Assembly (NCBI GenBank): GCA_029215795.1
Contig: JARDYH010000001.1
Coordinates: 115,470,533 to 115,534,532, forward strand
Origin: Anniella stebbinsi
Taxonomy: Eukaryota; Chordata; Lepidosauria; Squamata; Anniellidae
Direction of reading: 5' to 3'
DNA length: 64,000 bases
The notes beneath the pieces are model-generated. The model ran no database searches and had not been told where the DNA came from. It was given only the letters and a program-made list of their open reading frames with translations. This document shows, piece by piece, positions 45,878-57,362 of this stretch. Each line of letters starts with the position of its first letter. Position 1 is the first letter of the stretch. Position numbers and translations under genes: made by a program.

Positions 45878-45910
45878 ATTTTCTAAATACCTGTACTTTC
45901 TGTTTTACAG
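45878..45910 (+). promoter_or_regulatory. DMD: 3' splice site of DMD exon 2
   Basis: The acceptor region shows a pyrimidine-rich run ending in TGTTTTACAG directly before the exon. A plausible branch point lies 20-35 bases upstream around TTCTAAAT. Seen directly; the branch point is inference. Confidence 0.9.
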
Positions 45911-45972
45911 ATGAAAGGGAAGATGTTCAAAAGAAAACATTCACAAAATGGGTAAATGCACAGCTTGCTAAG
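45911..45972 (+). CDS. DMD: Dystrophin exon 2 (N-terminal actin-binding CH1 domain)
   Basis: This 62-nt internal exon is the only host coding sequence supported in the window. Read with the first two bases completing a codon split by the upstream intron (phase 1), it gives (Y)EREDVQKKTFTKWVNAQLAK and ends on a whole codon. That corresponds to dystrophin residues 11-31, and the length, phases and most bases equal mammalian DMD exon 2. The KTFTKWVNAQ core is actin-binding site 1 of the first calponin-homology domain, which anchors subsarcolemmal dystrophin to F-actin. Visible differences from the human protein are the FS pair replaced by LA just before the final K. A pyrimidine-rich tract and TTTTACAG precede it and AAG|GTAAGAAT follows. 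Utrophin has a related exon, but the EREDVQKKTFTKWVNAQ string is dystrophin-type. No other exon is visible, as expected from the huge flanking introns. Because 62 nt is not a multiple of three, skipping it would shift the frame. Confidence 0.97.
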
Positions 45973-45980
45973 GTAAGAAT
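45970..45980 (+). promoter_or_regulatory. DMD: 5' splice site of DMD exon 2
   Basis: AAG|GTAAGAAT at the exon end is a near-consensus U1 donor. The + strand direction fixes the sense of the gene and shows that every repeat called '-' below is antisense to dystrophin transcription. Confidence 0.95.
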
Positions 45981-46235
45981 ACTCCTCTATTTTGCATTAA
46001 CAGTCAAATGGTTGATAGTTCATTTAAGGTTAACTTTTCAAAAGTGTTTGCCGCCTACATTAAGTTTCCCTTCAAGCTCTCAGAGTGCCATGTGGCTATA
46101 GCTTGAGTGATTTTTGTTTGTTGGTTTCTTCTCTTGAATAACTAATTTGGAAAGTGAATAGAAGGTTCCTATGCTACTGAAGGAAGATATGGTAGAACTC
46201 CTCTGAAGAATTGTACAACCAGATTCTGATGATAT
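45981..46235. other. DMD: Intron 2 start, unassigned
   Basis: Nothing recognised beyond the donor site. Confidence 0.5.
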
Positions 46236-46239
46236 GCCA

Positions 46240-46510
46240 TGGGTCACAATGAGCCACAATGAGCCATGATGCCCACGGGCATCAGGTTCTATATGCTACC
46301 CCCACTCGGGAGTTGTCATGTTGTATGAACCTGCATTATGCGAGGGTTGAACACCCTTCACATAACCCATGCTCACTGGGTTCACATAACGCAACAATTC
46401 CCAAACAGGGGTTGCATATGGAGAACTGTGGCCATGCTGCAGCCTCACTGTGGCACATGCAGTACAGGGTAGGTTGTTGCGCCATGTGAAGAGCCCCTAT
46501 GTTTTGCAGA
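46240..46510. repeat. MITE-like element with hairpins, family D copy 1
   Basis: Multiple short inverted words (CACAATGAGCC tandem, GATGCCCACGGGCATC hairpin, TTCACATAACCCATG against GGGTTCACATAACGC) and CACATGGCGCAACAAC-type ends suggest a non-autonomous DNA transposon. It resembles 57132-57360 in layout and in the CATAACCCAT word. Confidence 0.45.
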
Positions 46511-47569
46511 TGATCATACAATGTTTTTTTGGCTAGGATGGTTGCTGTTCAGTAGCAAGAATTGCTGGATTGAACTGGATTTCTGGATCCTGTTTAGCTT
46601 TAGACCAGGTTTAGGGAAATAGCATTTGTGTCCCTGTTGCTGCTCTTCAGCTAGAAACGTATTGCCATTAGAATTTATTGGAAATACGTCATTTCTCCCC
46701 AGAGTTGTTTACACTTTCTTATTCTGTAGTAGTGTCTCATTTAGACCAAGATAATTCAGTACTGCTAATGTGTGAAAAGGGTTATGATAGAGTGGTCAAT
46801 AATTTGTCTTTGCAGTAGATTAAGTATGAATATTTTAAATGAATAGCCTTGATTGCAGAATTGAGTCAGATGGCTGGTGTGGTTTTAGAAGTGTTTCTTG
46901 GTAGGGCACACTTTTATTGTAAGCAGATGGTAAAATATATTACGTCACCCTGATCTTAGAACAAAATAGACTGTATTAATGAAGAGTAAAATAAAATAAA
47001 AAATCAAGGATAAAAATTATAGGATGACTGAATTGTTTGGAGAGAAAGAAAGCTTTGTATAGGCCCTAGAGTAAACCAGACCTTCATACAGGAGTTCACA
47101 GTGACTTTTCTGTAAGTGATTTACCAACAGTAATGAAAATATTCCGTGTAATGTTAATTAGATTTGAACTGAGCATTTGTTAGAACCATTTTTTCCAAAA
47201 ACAGCATGAGAAATCACCCATATTTGAGACATTTCTAAAGTTACATTTCTATTCTTTTACAGAGTTCTTACTATGGAGGGAGGGGATTTTTAAGAGTCAC
47301 CTGCACAATACACATCCAATCATCTGGAAGCTGGTGATTTAAAACAAACAAACAAAAAACTTTAGTTCCATGTAGAACTATTTTTAGGCAGTGTTTTCCC
47401 CTCTGAAAAGTTGGGCAGATCCCCCAGTGAGTTCAGACTGGCACCTTCACTTCCTCATTCTGCTCCTTTCTTCACTTTCCCTTCCTAATTTAGTAGCCAG
47501 CAGTGATAAAGTAGCCTCAATGTGAGGCCTCCATATGATCAGGGGTCCTATCATGGCCACATCTTGGCT
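46511..47569. other. DMD: Unassigned AT-rich intron
   Basis: Nothing recognised. Confidence 0.5.
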
Positions 47570-47574
47570 GAAAT

Positions 47575-47905
47575 CTGTAGGAATCCAGCGCTAGCTCCAG
47601 ATTTTGGAGGGCCCTTGGGTAAGACATCTTTAATGAGCCACTTTCCCCCACTGAGAAGCAGTCATCTCACCAGCATTTTTGTCTGCTGCTGCCCCTTCTT
47701 GTCATCACTGCTACCATCTATTTACTTCCCAGGCAGAGAGCCTATGAGCATCTACTGATGCTCCTGACCCCCACTGTTGTTTGGGCCAGAGCTAGAGGCG
47801 AGTAAAGAGCAGGCTGCAGTTGTGAGGAGGAGGAGCAGGTCCAGGGGCTCTTGACAATGGGCCTTCTGCTGGGGTGAGAGCCTTCTGGAGGTGCCCAGCC
47901 ATACC
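47575..47905. repeat. Unnamed dispersed repeat C, copy 2
   Basis: GCGCTAGCTCCAGATTTTGG, GCCCTTGGGTAAGACATCTT, CCCACTGTTGTTTGGGCCAG, AGCAGGCTGCAGTTGTGAGG and CCAGGGGCTCTTGACAATGG align with copies at 38222 and 63335. Confidence 0.7.
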
Positions 47906-48119
47906 AAACAGCCCAGTGGGGCTTGCAGAAAGGAGCTTTGCTGATTTGTCTATTACCAGAAATGACTATTTCAGCCCATTTCCATGGTTGCCTTAGGAAG
48001 TGCTAGCTTCCTATTAAGCCAGCAATGGACCCTGCTAGTGCAGCACAGTCAGCAGAGGGGCAAGGGCAGTGTTGGAAACTGTGCAATATATTCTCTGTTT
48101 TTAGCATATATAATTGAGG

Positions 48120-48505
48120 TGCTTCAAGCAACCATTTATATTTTGCTGTTTTCACATCATTTACTCCTTAAACAAGCCACTGTGGCTTGTTTATGCCATG
48201 GTACATGTCATGTACATTCACTTATTAGGCACAGCTTTTTGTGTTGTCTTAATCCAGGTGGTGTGTCTTGTTGGAGGGTTAAACAATCAATCAATCAATA
48301 TTTATTATGGTCACGAGACTAGCGGAGAGGGTTAAACAAACCTCAAACAACTCAACAACAGTCCATGGGTTAACTGAGGGTTGCTTTAACCATCCAACAA
48401 GCCGTGCTGCCCAGGTTTGGATGACACAACAAGGCGCAGCCAGGCAGTGATTGTTCAGACCATGCCAGGCTTGTGGCTTGTTTAAGCCATGGTGATTGTG
48501 CAAAC
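48120..48505. repeat. MITE-like segment with AAGCCATGG / CAAGCC words
   Basis: AAACAAGCCACTGTGGCTTG then TTTATGCCATG near 48170 and CTTGTGGCTTGTTTAAGCCA then TGG near 48470 are inverted or repeated words, framing TTAACCATCCAACAAGCC. The same TTAAGCCATGG word occurs in the 55675 element. Confidence 0.45.
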
Positions 48506-49775
48506 CGGGTCAGTGTCTAGCACAGTTTTATCTCTGCTCTAAGTCTACATTTGTCTTCTAAAACAACAAAAACAACAGCCTCATTGTCTTTGAAGAACAC
48601 ACAAAAAAAGTCTCTTATTTTCTTTTGAATGGTTGGACACTACCGTTCTCTATTTATATATATGAAATAATGAATCCAAATTCAAAAGAGAGCAATATTA
48701 GTGACTTTCCAGGGTGGTTGCATATTTAACATGCACACAAATAGAAATCCAAACACTAAATGGCTTGAGGCTATATTTTTAAACAATTCAAAATTTCCAT
48801 TTATATTCAATCAGAGCATTGGGGGTTCATTAGATATATGCACTGATAATGAAGTTAATAGGAAGTATAAAGTATAGATATAATACTGGGAAGATAAATA
48901 TCCTTCCAAAGAAAGTCATAACTGGATTTTCTAAACTGTATTATACATTGTGACTAATGCTCTTCACACTCACATTAGACATGCCATCCTACTTAGTTTC
49001 ACTGCACTACAATTAGTAAAAATATTTGAAACTGAAAACCAGCAGTGGCAGATGAGCTAGAAAACCACATTAAGAAAAGTCCTCCTATTGAACATGAGTT
49101 TGTTGCCAAGCCAAACATATTGTCATGTTTGATGGATGATGGCTGAGGAAAAAAACACCCCCAGATGAGAATTTAAATGATTCAGCTCCATGTGCTCCAA
49201 TTCCATAGAAAGCTGTCTGTTCTTCTGATATTGTGGAGCAGGAGGAGCTTAATATAAAAAATATATTGGTTACCTTGACTTCCATGCATCATGATTATCA
49301 ACATGACTCGGTAGCACATGAGGATTCCAAGATGTAGGTCAAAATCCAAAACTTTGATAGCTTTGGGATATAATTTCAGCTTTTTCTCTGCTTGCTTGGT
49401 ATATCAATTTACAGTTTTCTAAACTTCAGTTGCTTGAACTCTTATAATAAAAAAAGATCCATCCATTTTTATGCTTTTACAAAAGAGAAAGGATTTTCTT
49501 TTCCAGTATGTTGGGTTAGCTTTTTGTTTTGTATTTGACTTATATTGGTCAAATATATTTACATGACAATCTTCTTTTTTTTAATTCAAAGTATTTTCCA
49601 AAGTTATGCCACACTTGCAATCCAAAGGTGCAGCTTCGTTTAAAAGAATGCAGCCTTATATCTTATTTTATGGTGGGTTTGTAAATATATTCCAGTTGAT
49701 GCTTCAGAGAAAAGAGGGAGCTCAATGCTTGGTTGCCATACTAAAGTGTAACTATGCCAGCACATGTGGTGGGAC
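48506..49775. other. DMD: Unassigned AT-rich intron
   Basis: Nothing recognised. Confidence 0.5.
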
Positions 49776-49779
49776 TCCT

Positions 49780-50075
49780 AGGGTGATTATGTATCCTACT
49801 GTACAGAGGACAGACCTCTATTTGAAGGTGTCCCCTATTTCAAGGGCTATCTATACCAAATCCAGTTTAAAGATAAAGAACCACAAGGAGGGAGAATAGG
49901 GGCCTTGAAGGTGCCCATCAATAGTTAACATTTGGACAGGAGAATGAACAAGCCTATGGGTCACTTGGACACTATGGTGAGATGTATTGTAATTCCATTT
50001 AAATCATAGTAATTGTTTTAAATTTGTATCTAAATGTAGAAATCAACACACAGCATGCAAATCAGTGTTCTCTTT
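49780..50075. repeat. Unnamed dispersed repeat B, copy 2
   Basis: GTGATTATGTATCCTACTGT, ACAGAGGACAGACCTCTATT, TCCAGTTTAAAGATAAAGAA then CCACAAGGAGGG and GGGGCCTTGAAGGTGCCCAT match copy 3 over about 300 bp, including a shared 3' part ending GCAAATCAGTGTTCTC. Confidence 0.75.
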
Positions 50076-50865
50076 TGTAGTAATATGTTTCTTCTTTTTG
50101 GAAATACAAAGTTGTTCACCCTACTCTACACCATTGTTTAAAATACACCTAGTTTGGATGTAATGCTAAACTATAATTTAGCATTATGTGATTAAGCTTC
50201 AGATTTGTACAAGGTTACTACACTACAAGGTTCTCAAAACAGAGTTTTCTTTTAATTGTTTCTTGAAGACAGGAGGCTTGATACGATGCAGATCTCTTTA
50301 GGCACTGCATACCATAAAGAAGGGAGCAACAGATGTTGTTGAGGGTTAACCTTGTCTATACTCTGTTTATTAAGAGGGGCTTGTCCTTAATCTGTTCAAA
50401 CTGGGTCTTCAGTGTTAGGAATGATAGGAATTAGTGAGGTCTGTAAGGGGTTTGGCTGAAATTCAGACTGAAGATATTCATTTTCAATGGCACAGAAGTC
50501 TTCAGAAATTACACACACACACACACACCTCCCAGTCTGCGCTTTCATTCTAAGACATAATTTTTTATCTTCAATGTATTGAATACGTGCCCTTCTTTCT
50601 GAAACACAGTGATTTATAAATATCTTGGAGAAGCAAAAGAAACAAGCTTAATATAGCACCGTGATATTGGTTGGTTTCAATAGTGCATATGTCTGGCTTG
50701 CGGATTTGTAAACATTGACAGATTTGCATGATTGTTGCTGGCGGAAGATATCATTGTCACTGTGATTAGAACTCAATGTTGCTAAATCCAGCCATCTTCA
50801 AAACCTTTTAAAGCAGGAGAAAACTGTAAGAAATACACACTATCAATTTATGCCCTAGTAGATTT
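50076..50865. other. DMD: Unassigned intron with an AC microsatellite
   Basis: Contains (AC)9 at 50511-50528; otherwise nothing is recognised. Confidence 0.5.
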
Positions 50866-50869
50866 ATCT

Positions 50870-51225
50870 TCCATATGTCAGGTGACCATGTGCCCTACTT
50901 TACAGAGGACAGTCCTCTATTTTGGAGAGTTGTCAGAGGACAGTCCTTTCTTGAAGTTGTGGTGTTCTCTGTTTGATGGGCTGTTCAGTCCAAGTCTGGT
51001 TTAAAATCAAAGAACCATAAGAAGGGTAAAGGAGGGGTCTTGAAGTTGCCAATCAACAGTTAGCTCTTGGGCAGCAGCGCACTGAGCAGACATAAAAGTT
51101 ACCTGGTCAGTCTTCTTGGCAATGGTGAATTGTCTTGTATTTCTATTTAAAGAAAAAATATTTTTTCTAAATTTGCAACCATACATATAAATATGTATAT
51201 CTTATGCAAATTGGCATCCTCTTGC
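50870..51225. repeat. Unnamed dispersed repeat B, copy 3
   Basis: GTGACCATGTGCCCTACTTT, ACAGAGGACAGTCCTCTATT, GTCTGGTTTAAAATCAAAGA, ACCATAAGAAGGG and GGGGTCTTGAAGTTGCCAAT align with 49780-50075. Part of the first section (GAGGACAGTCC) is duplicated within this copy. Confidence 0.75.
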
Positions 51226-51235
51226 ATTACATTTT

Positions 51236-51408
51236 ATTTATTTTATTTTATTTATTTATGTATTGCATTTTTATACCGCCCAATAGCTGAAACTCTCTGG
51301 GCTGTTTACAAATATTAAAACCATAAAAAACCATTCAAGGTATAAAACAACAGTGTAACAGTATAAAAATACAATATAAGAACACAAGCAGGATAAAACC
51401 AAGCATTG
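51236..51408 (-). mobile_element. L2-like LINE 3' tail, antisense
   Basis: TTTATTTATGTATTGC, TTTTTATACCGCCCAATAGC and TGAAACTCTCTGGGCTGTTT are the complement of the tail at 960-1031. A second ATTTTATTT run (51226-51250) precedes it. Confidence 0.9.
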
Positions 51409-54300
51409 TGATGCATTTCCTCATTTGGGATGATGTTTATCCGTATAGATAGTGAAAACCTGTTTTAAAAGGTATATGGTTTGAACTGCATGCATGCATG
51501 CAAAGGCAACAAGAAACAAGTCTGAGATACATCTATCTTATTGTAGTGCTTCAGTGCCAAGTCTTGAAATGGGATTAGGGAAACTGCAAAAAAAAAAAAG
51601 TGACTATAATCCAGACCCTGGATTTCAAGAACTACTGGAGTTTCCAGTCACTGTGCCTTTTAGTTTTACCATTACATTTCTCATTACTATTATTCAATAC
51701 AATAATAGGTAGGTGGGTGTGTAAGCAGTAATTAGGAAAATTCAGAAAAATGCTGGAAAAATTCGAGATGGACTAAAATGAGTTTGGGTTCCTAAGAATC
51801 CAACTTGCAGAATCTTCTGCGGACCAACCCCCTAGGCTGTGTGTCGTCAGTGGACTTTAGCCATCTTTTTTTTTACTTCCCTGAAATTTATTCAAAATTA
51901 TTCATAGGAAAATATACAATTTCAGCTGAGACACATGCCTCCCTGGAAAATATATGTTGGAAAAAGTTGAATGGAATGGTGGACAATATGCTAAATGTTA
52001 CATATTGACAGAAATTGCGTAAATTGTTGCGAACCCTTTTATGAAATTATTGGCATATTTTTCTGTACAACGAGAAAAAAATTGAATTATCTATGAACAG
52101 ATACTGGTAGGAACAACACTGCACAATGTACAAAATACACACAGGACAGATTTCACAAAATCCAGACATCCCTAGTAGCAATAGAAGACATCCTATTGAA
52201 TAAGTTTAATATTCTAAATCATTTGGGCTGACTACAGGCCTGATCATGTGAGGGGTCATTTTGCACTTATATATATTAGCTATCCTTCTCCTTTTTGTAT
52301 AATGTCCAGATTAATATGGAGCTGACTGTACCCAAACAATACGTAGATAGTTTTGGCCTCTGTGGTGTTCTGTTAAAATGTGGACATAAACTTTGTGTAA
52401 ATTTCTCTGCATGTAACATCAAATATCCTCAGTATACAGTACTCATATTCTTTCTAGAACAAATGGATGGCTTTATCATTTAGCACAAATTCCATATCTT
52501 CTCTTAAGGAACTAGTTCACTTTATACCAGTTTTTATACCAGTCTTTATACCGGTTAGCTATTTTTTAGCACTTGTGTTCATATTCTGGAGAATTAGCCT
52601 TTTAGCAATTAAACTCCCTCATTATATATTTTGTTTTTGACTTTATAGATGTGCTGTGCATATTTTAAGTATCCAAGGACAAAGAATAACTTGGATCATT
52701 GGGTAAATCTATGTTTATGGTCACTGAAATTCCTTTTATTTAAAGAATAATACAGGTCACTTTCTATATTTAATCTGTATTTCCATCTCAAATTGGAACC
52801 TAGCTGGTCATAACAACTTTAATTAGTTTAAGCTGAAATCCAATGTAGTTTTGAGTCAACTGTTTTTTCTCTAAGCCTTGTATTCTCAAGAGGGGAAGAT
52901 GGGACATCTGGAAAGGGACACAATATTCAGTTAAGAGAGCAGATCCTGGGACAGGAGAGTCTTTCTTTCCCCACTTACCATGAAATTAACAAGTTGAAAA
53001 GCCTCCCTGGCACAGAGCCTTCATTGCTCCATATTGGGTTTGTAAAAGTGATTTCTTCTCTACTTGCTTCATCATCCTACCCTGGTCTTGAAAGAAGGGA
53101 AGTCAAGAACCATTGTTCTAATTATGTTTGCTCCATGTGGTTTTATGAAGACTTCTTCCTCCAGTTCAGATATGATGGGTTGGATACAGTTGCACTTAAG
53201 TCTCATTGAAATCAGCACTATCAATTCAATGAGCACTAACTGCGACTAACTCAGTCCAGGTCCAGCCTGATGTACTAAGCTTTACATGCAGGAGCATGTT
53301 GCTGCTTGCACACAACTGCATACAGGCTCTCTGCATGCTTATCTGCAGAACAAATTATTGATCGTCTATGTTCCTTCGTTTCTCCTTCATCCTATCAGAG
53401 AGTTGGGGCTGAGTACAAACAACTGAGAGTATGCTTTAAACTAAATGTTTGCTTCCACCTAACTGGTAGCAAATCTGCTATGTATTCTGTGGCCTGAATC
53501 ATTGATATAATTGTTTGGGGCCTACTTAGCTTTCTTATACCAAATGCAGGACAGTCTTGCCTTTCCTCTTCATCTTCTATTCTACACTTATCGTAGAGCT
53601 GGTTTCAGATGATCTCTAGAAATTCTCCATCCCATTTCTGAGCACAGAAATAGGGGAACCATTTTTCCAGCGGGAGGAGAAATTCTCTGTTTGTTGGAGG
53701 TGGGGCTCACCATTCTTTTTCCTAAGGGTGTGTGTGTGTGTGTGTGTTCGTTTGCTGCTGCTGCAGTAACTGGGTTGGCAGTTTATTCACCATTTTCCAG
53801 CCTCCACAATGCCTGGATCGTTGTAAGGGGAAAATGATGCCCACCACAAAAAATAATGTTGGTGGATTTCAGGAGTAAATTCCATGAAGTGGCCTTCTTC
53901 TGGGGATGAGAGGGTGAGAAAAGGAAAAATCTCAGAAACTTTCACAGCGTAATGTCTTCTGAGAAATTTTGAGAAGTCTTGACTCAGCTGTCTTTATTAG
54001 CAAGGAGTACTACTTTCTGTTTGTTTAGTACAGCACTTTAAATGTTACTACTGGTTTTATAAAAATATTTACCCTCCTCAAAATTCCTCTGTTATTTCAT
54101 TGGAAAAGAACTTGCAATTATTTTATTTTCAACTTCTGATTTGGGCAATATCAAGAGACATCTAAGGAAACAACAGGTTTCCCTGCCCTCTGATAGTTTC
54201 TATATGCCTAGAGAAATGTAACTATCCTGACTTCTCTTGAAATTTTTGAAGTATTTCCCTGAAGAAGAAACCTTCAAATTAACTTCACTTTTGCTTTTGC
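51409..54300. other. DMD: Unassigned AT-rich intron
   Basis: Contains (TG)9 at 53729-53746. CTTTATACCAG repeats in tandem near 52520-52555. No gene or confident element. Confidence 0.5.
53729..53746. repeat. (TG)9 microsatellite
   Basis: Uninterrupted TG dinucleotides, followed by a short GCT tract. Confidence 0.95.
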
Positions 54301-54301
54301 C

Positions 54302-54422
54302 CAGCCTTCCCCAACCTGATGTCTTTGGACTCCAGTTCCCAGAATTCCTGATCACTGGCTATGCTGGCTGATGAAACTGAAGTCCAAAATATCTGGAGGG
54401 CACCAGATTGGCAAAAGCTGCT
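54302..54422. repeat. Palindromic MITE (CCTTCCCCAACCTGATGTC)
   Basis: CAGCCTTCCCCAACCTGATG with TCTTTGGACTCCAGTTCCCA at the left mirrors TGAAGTCCAAAATATCTGGA then GGGCACCAGATTGGCAAAAG at the right. Same family as 45684. Confidence 0.8.
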
Positions 54423-55668
54423 TTAGGCAATATTTCAATGGCAGCCCGACATAGCATTCCGCTAATTGGAAGTGATGGAGAAAAGTAGACAAAATCAGAA
54501 GAAGCTCAGGTCATCAGTGAAACCAATACCGGTGAGAAGGTGAAGAGAAGACACAACTGGCTAGTGATGTTCCAATTCTTCTTTACTGCTACAGCAGAGT
54601 AACACTGAGCAGTGTGGGACAATGTATAGTAAACTTCCAATCCTCCCTTGACCCTGGTGTCTACAACATGTATGAATGAAAGAGAGATGAGGATGTGAAA
54701 GAGAGAAAAGGAATATCCCTCGGCACTTTCAGCTTTAGCTCCACCCATCACACGGCCCACCATTCACCAGTATGAAGCCCTCAATCACTTTTCCCTAAGT
54801 AAATGTGACTTTCAATATTGTTTTAAAAGAAATTTTCCATTCTGCACTATATAATAACCTAGGAATTATAGAGAGTTCTGTGACTAATTCATGTGCTTTA
54901 TGTGAGTTTCTCTTGAGCTTCATTTGGATAGAATAAAAAGATTATGAGAGGAGCACAATCAAAACTTCAAATGGATAGTCATTTAAATTATAACTTTATG
55001 CTTTACATTCAGGTGCTTGCTCTAAAATCTGTGCGGATGTATCAAAGTGCATTATTGCATAGCACATATCTGTCTACATCTGTGGATGTATCTGTAAATC
55101 CTTGACATTATATGTATTTAGTGTTTTGTGTAATTGCATCTTGCCTCTTTGCATCTTTCTTCATGCCACAGATGTTAACAGATGGAACATTGACACCAAT
55201 TAGACGATACATACATTGAGACGTTGGAAGTCATTGAACAGGTTCTAAAATAAGTAATTCTAAAGTATGCTACATCAATAAATGCAAAGAATAGCTCTGT
55301 ACCATTGATTTATTACAATGAAACGGTATCAGTTCATACTCAAATCCATTGCAATTTACATATTCCATCTCTAACGTCTTAAAATGCTTAAGATGTTCTT
55401 TAATAGCAGGTATTGAGCTTTAAAGCACCTGCACTTAAAATGTTAATCAGAGGCATTAGATTCTTCTTATATAGAGAAGAAAAGGATTCACACAATTTAA
55501 TATCATGTTAATCTTTAGATTTCAGTACAAATCCCTTTACATTTTTCATGGTTTCAAGTGTGGGTCACACTTTTGATGTTGAGAGGACACAAAATGTAAC
55601 ACTGGAGGAAATATAAAAAAGTTTTAAGTTCTGACACAGTTTTCCCTACACATCCTTGTTAATTGTGG
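54423..55668. other. DMD: Unassigned AT-rich intron
   Basis: Nothing recognised. Confidence 0.5.
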
Positions 55669-55875
55669 GCCTGTTCAGATGACACTTCAGGCTCTGTGGT
55701 TAGCAAAACTATGTTCTCTTGGGTTAGCACTAACCACAAGTGGTGCTGTCACACACAACACTTTAAGCCATGGTTAGAGCCGCTAACCCTGCTGCAGACG
55801 GTTTGACTGTGGTTAGTGAGTGAGCAGGGTTTAGCAAAACACATGCTGGAGTATGCCATGTGAACTTGAAATTAA
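55669..55875. repeat. MITE-like element starting GGGCCTGTTCAGATGACAC
   Basis: GGGCCTGTTCAGATGACACT is followed by GGTTAGCAAAACTATG, GGTTAGCACTAACC (hairpin), TTAAGCCATGGTTAGAGCC, GTGGTTAGTGAGTGAGC and CCATGTGAAC. Repeated GGTTAGC/GCTAACC words on both strands suit a non-autonomous DNA transposon of a type frequent in lizards. Confidence 0.6.
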
Positions 55876-57036
55876 CTACCGAGTGTTGCCTAGCATACAG
55901 TCGACATACTGGGGCACAGTGTGTGCCTTACAATTAACCTGTGGAATATTGGTCCGTTGTTCTGCTCTCTCTCTAACACTGTGAATGGTAGTTTAAAATA
56001 CCACTTTTTAAAGCCATTTTAAAAGCTTTGAGTATCTTAGTTCTTTTCCCAAGAACCTGTATTATCGTTTGCATTTATTACAGGTTTTATTTTGTAGGCC
56101 AGTTGTTTATGATCGTATCAATGTGATTTACTCAATATATTACAATGTTCTTTGGAACAGTTTGTGAGAAAGTATTTTCTGCTACATTGTGAAACTTTCA
56201 GATGCTCTTGAGCAAAATGTATGAAGTGTTATATCTGCATGATATAAAAGGCCATTAGATAAAATTTGTAACTGAGGATCTAGAAGAGTATTTTGCTTAC
56301 AGCAAAAACAAATGATTACTTCAGGAGGCTGAAATTGCTTTATCTGCATAAATAGGCTGTCTTAAGAGAAATCTTTGTTGGTAAAATGCAAATGCCAAAG
56401 TTAGAACATTTTTGTGTCACTGACTTGGGAGAAAATGAATAATGAAAACTCAACGAATCAACCATTTAATGTGCCTATCTAACATGCAAAGTGTGTGTTG
56501 GTAGTTATTTTTAAAAACATTATAGAAACCTTAAGTTCCCTGTGACAGTTCCCTAGATAAGACTTTATAAAAGGTACATTATTCTAGTAGGTTCATCATT
56601 ATAATGAAATCTCACAAAAGGAAGGATCACTAATTTAGAACTGACTTCTTTTTTTTACATAACAGTACTGATCAAATGAAGAAATGTATTCTATGTAATG
56701 GCAATATAACTCTTTTGTCATATGACAGATCTGGCTACATTGATTAAACACTTCTTTTATCAATGCTGGAGAATGATGGCCAGTAAACAACTGTATTTTA
56801 AAAGTGTGCCCTTTGAAAAGGGATGGGTTTGTCCTGGTGGAAAGGGCCCTTTATTGCCTTGTGGTCATTTCAAGAAAGAGCCTTGGTGACAAAAATAAGC
56901 CCAATTACCTATTAGTATTTTATTGTAGAGATTAATTATTGTCTTCCTGTTCACCTCAAAAGCAGTCAGAGCTTTTTGAGTGTTCCAATAAAACAGCTGA
57001 AAGAGAAGCTCACTGTCTAAGGAAAGATTGGATATA

Positions 57037-57039
<3 letters not shown>
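55876..57039. other. DMD: Unassigned AT-rich intron
   Basis: Nothing recognised. Confidence 0.5.

Positions 57040-57075
<36 letters not shown>
57040..57075. repeat. (GA)18 microsatellite grown from a LINE tail
   Basis: Continuous GA runs directly into TTCGGCTATGGGGCGGTATA, the L2-like LINE tail. In other copies that place reads CCCAGAGAGCTTCGG, so the short GAGAG seed has expanded. Confidence 0.9.
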
Positions 57076-57077
<2 letters not shown>

Positions 57078-57128
57078 CGGCTATGGGGCGGTATATAAGT
57101 GTAAATAATAATAATAATAATAATAATA
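57076..57128 (+). mobile_element. L2-like LINE tail remnant with (AAT)n end
   Basis: TTCGGCTATGGGGCGGTATA then TAAGTG is followed by AAT trinucleotides (57103-57128). Only the last few dozen bases of the element survive. Confidence 0.85.
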
Positions 57129-57129
57129 T

Positions 57130-57362
57130 AGGGCCAGTTTGCACAATTGCATAATCAAACAGCCCATGCTGGCATGTGCAGGCAGCCATTTTAAATATTC
57201 AGTGCCCAGTTGTGCTTGTCATAACCCATTATTTGTTGTTGGATTATGTGAGGATTGTTTAATCCTCGCATAACTCTCATACCCTGGGTGGGGATTGAAT
57301 ATTCAAATCCCGCCCACCATGCCACTGGCATGGTGGACTGTTTTGATCATGCAAACTGTGTT
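57130..57362. repeat. MITE-like element with hairpins, family D copy 2
   Basis: Two clear hairpins: TATGTGAGGATT...AATCCTCGCATA around 57254-57273, and CCACCATGCC (57314-57323) with GGCATGGTGG (57327-57336). The ends CCAGTTTGCACAATTGCATA and TGATCATGCAAACTGTG are inverted relatives. Confidence 0.7.

Larger units (their letters stand above)
1..45910 (+). other. DMD: DMD intron upstream of exon 2 (3' part of intron 1)
   Basis: No exon-like conserved coding segment with flanking splice sites was found in these 45.9 kb. In mammals the intron before exon 2 exceeds 100 kb and also houses an alternative (Purkinje-type) first exon; I could not identify such an exon here. The sequence is mostly AT-rich and packed with retroelement and DNA-transposon debris, annotated separately. 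Intron identity follows from the exon 2 call. Confidence 0.9.
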
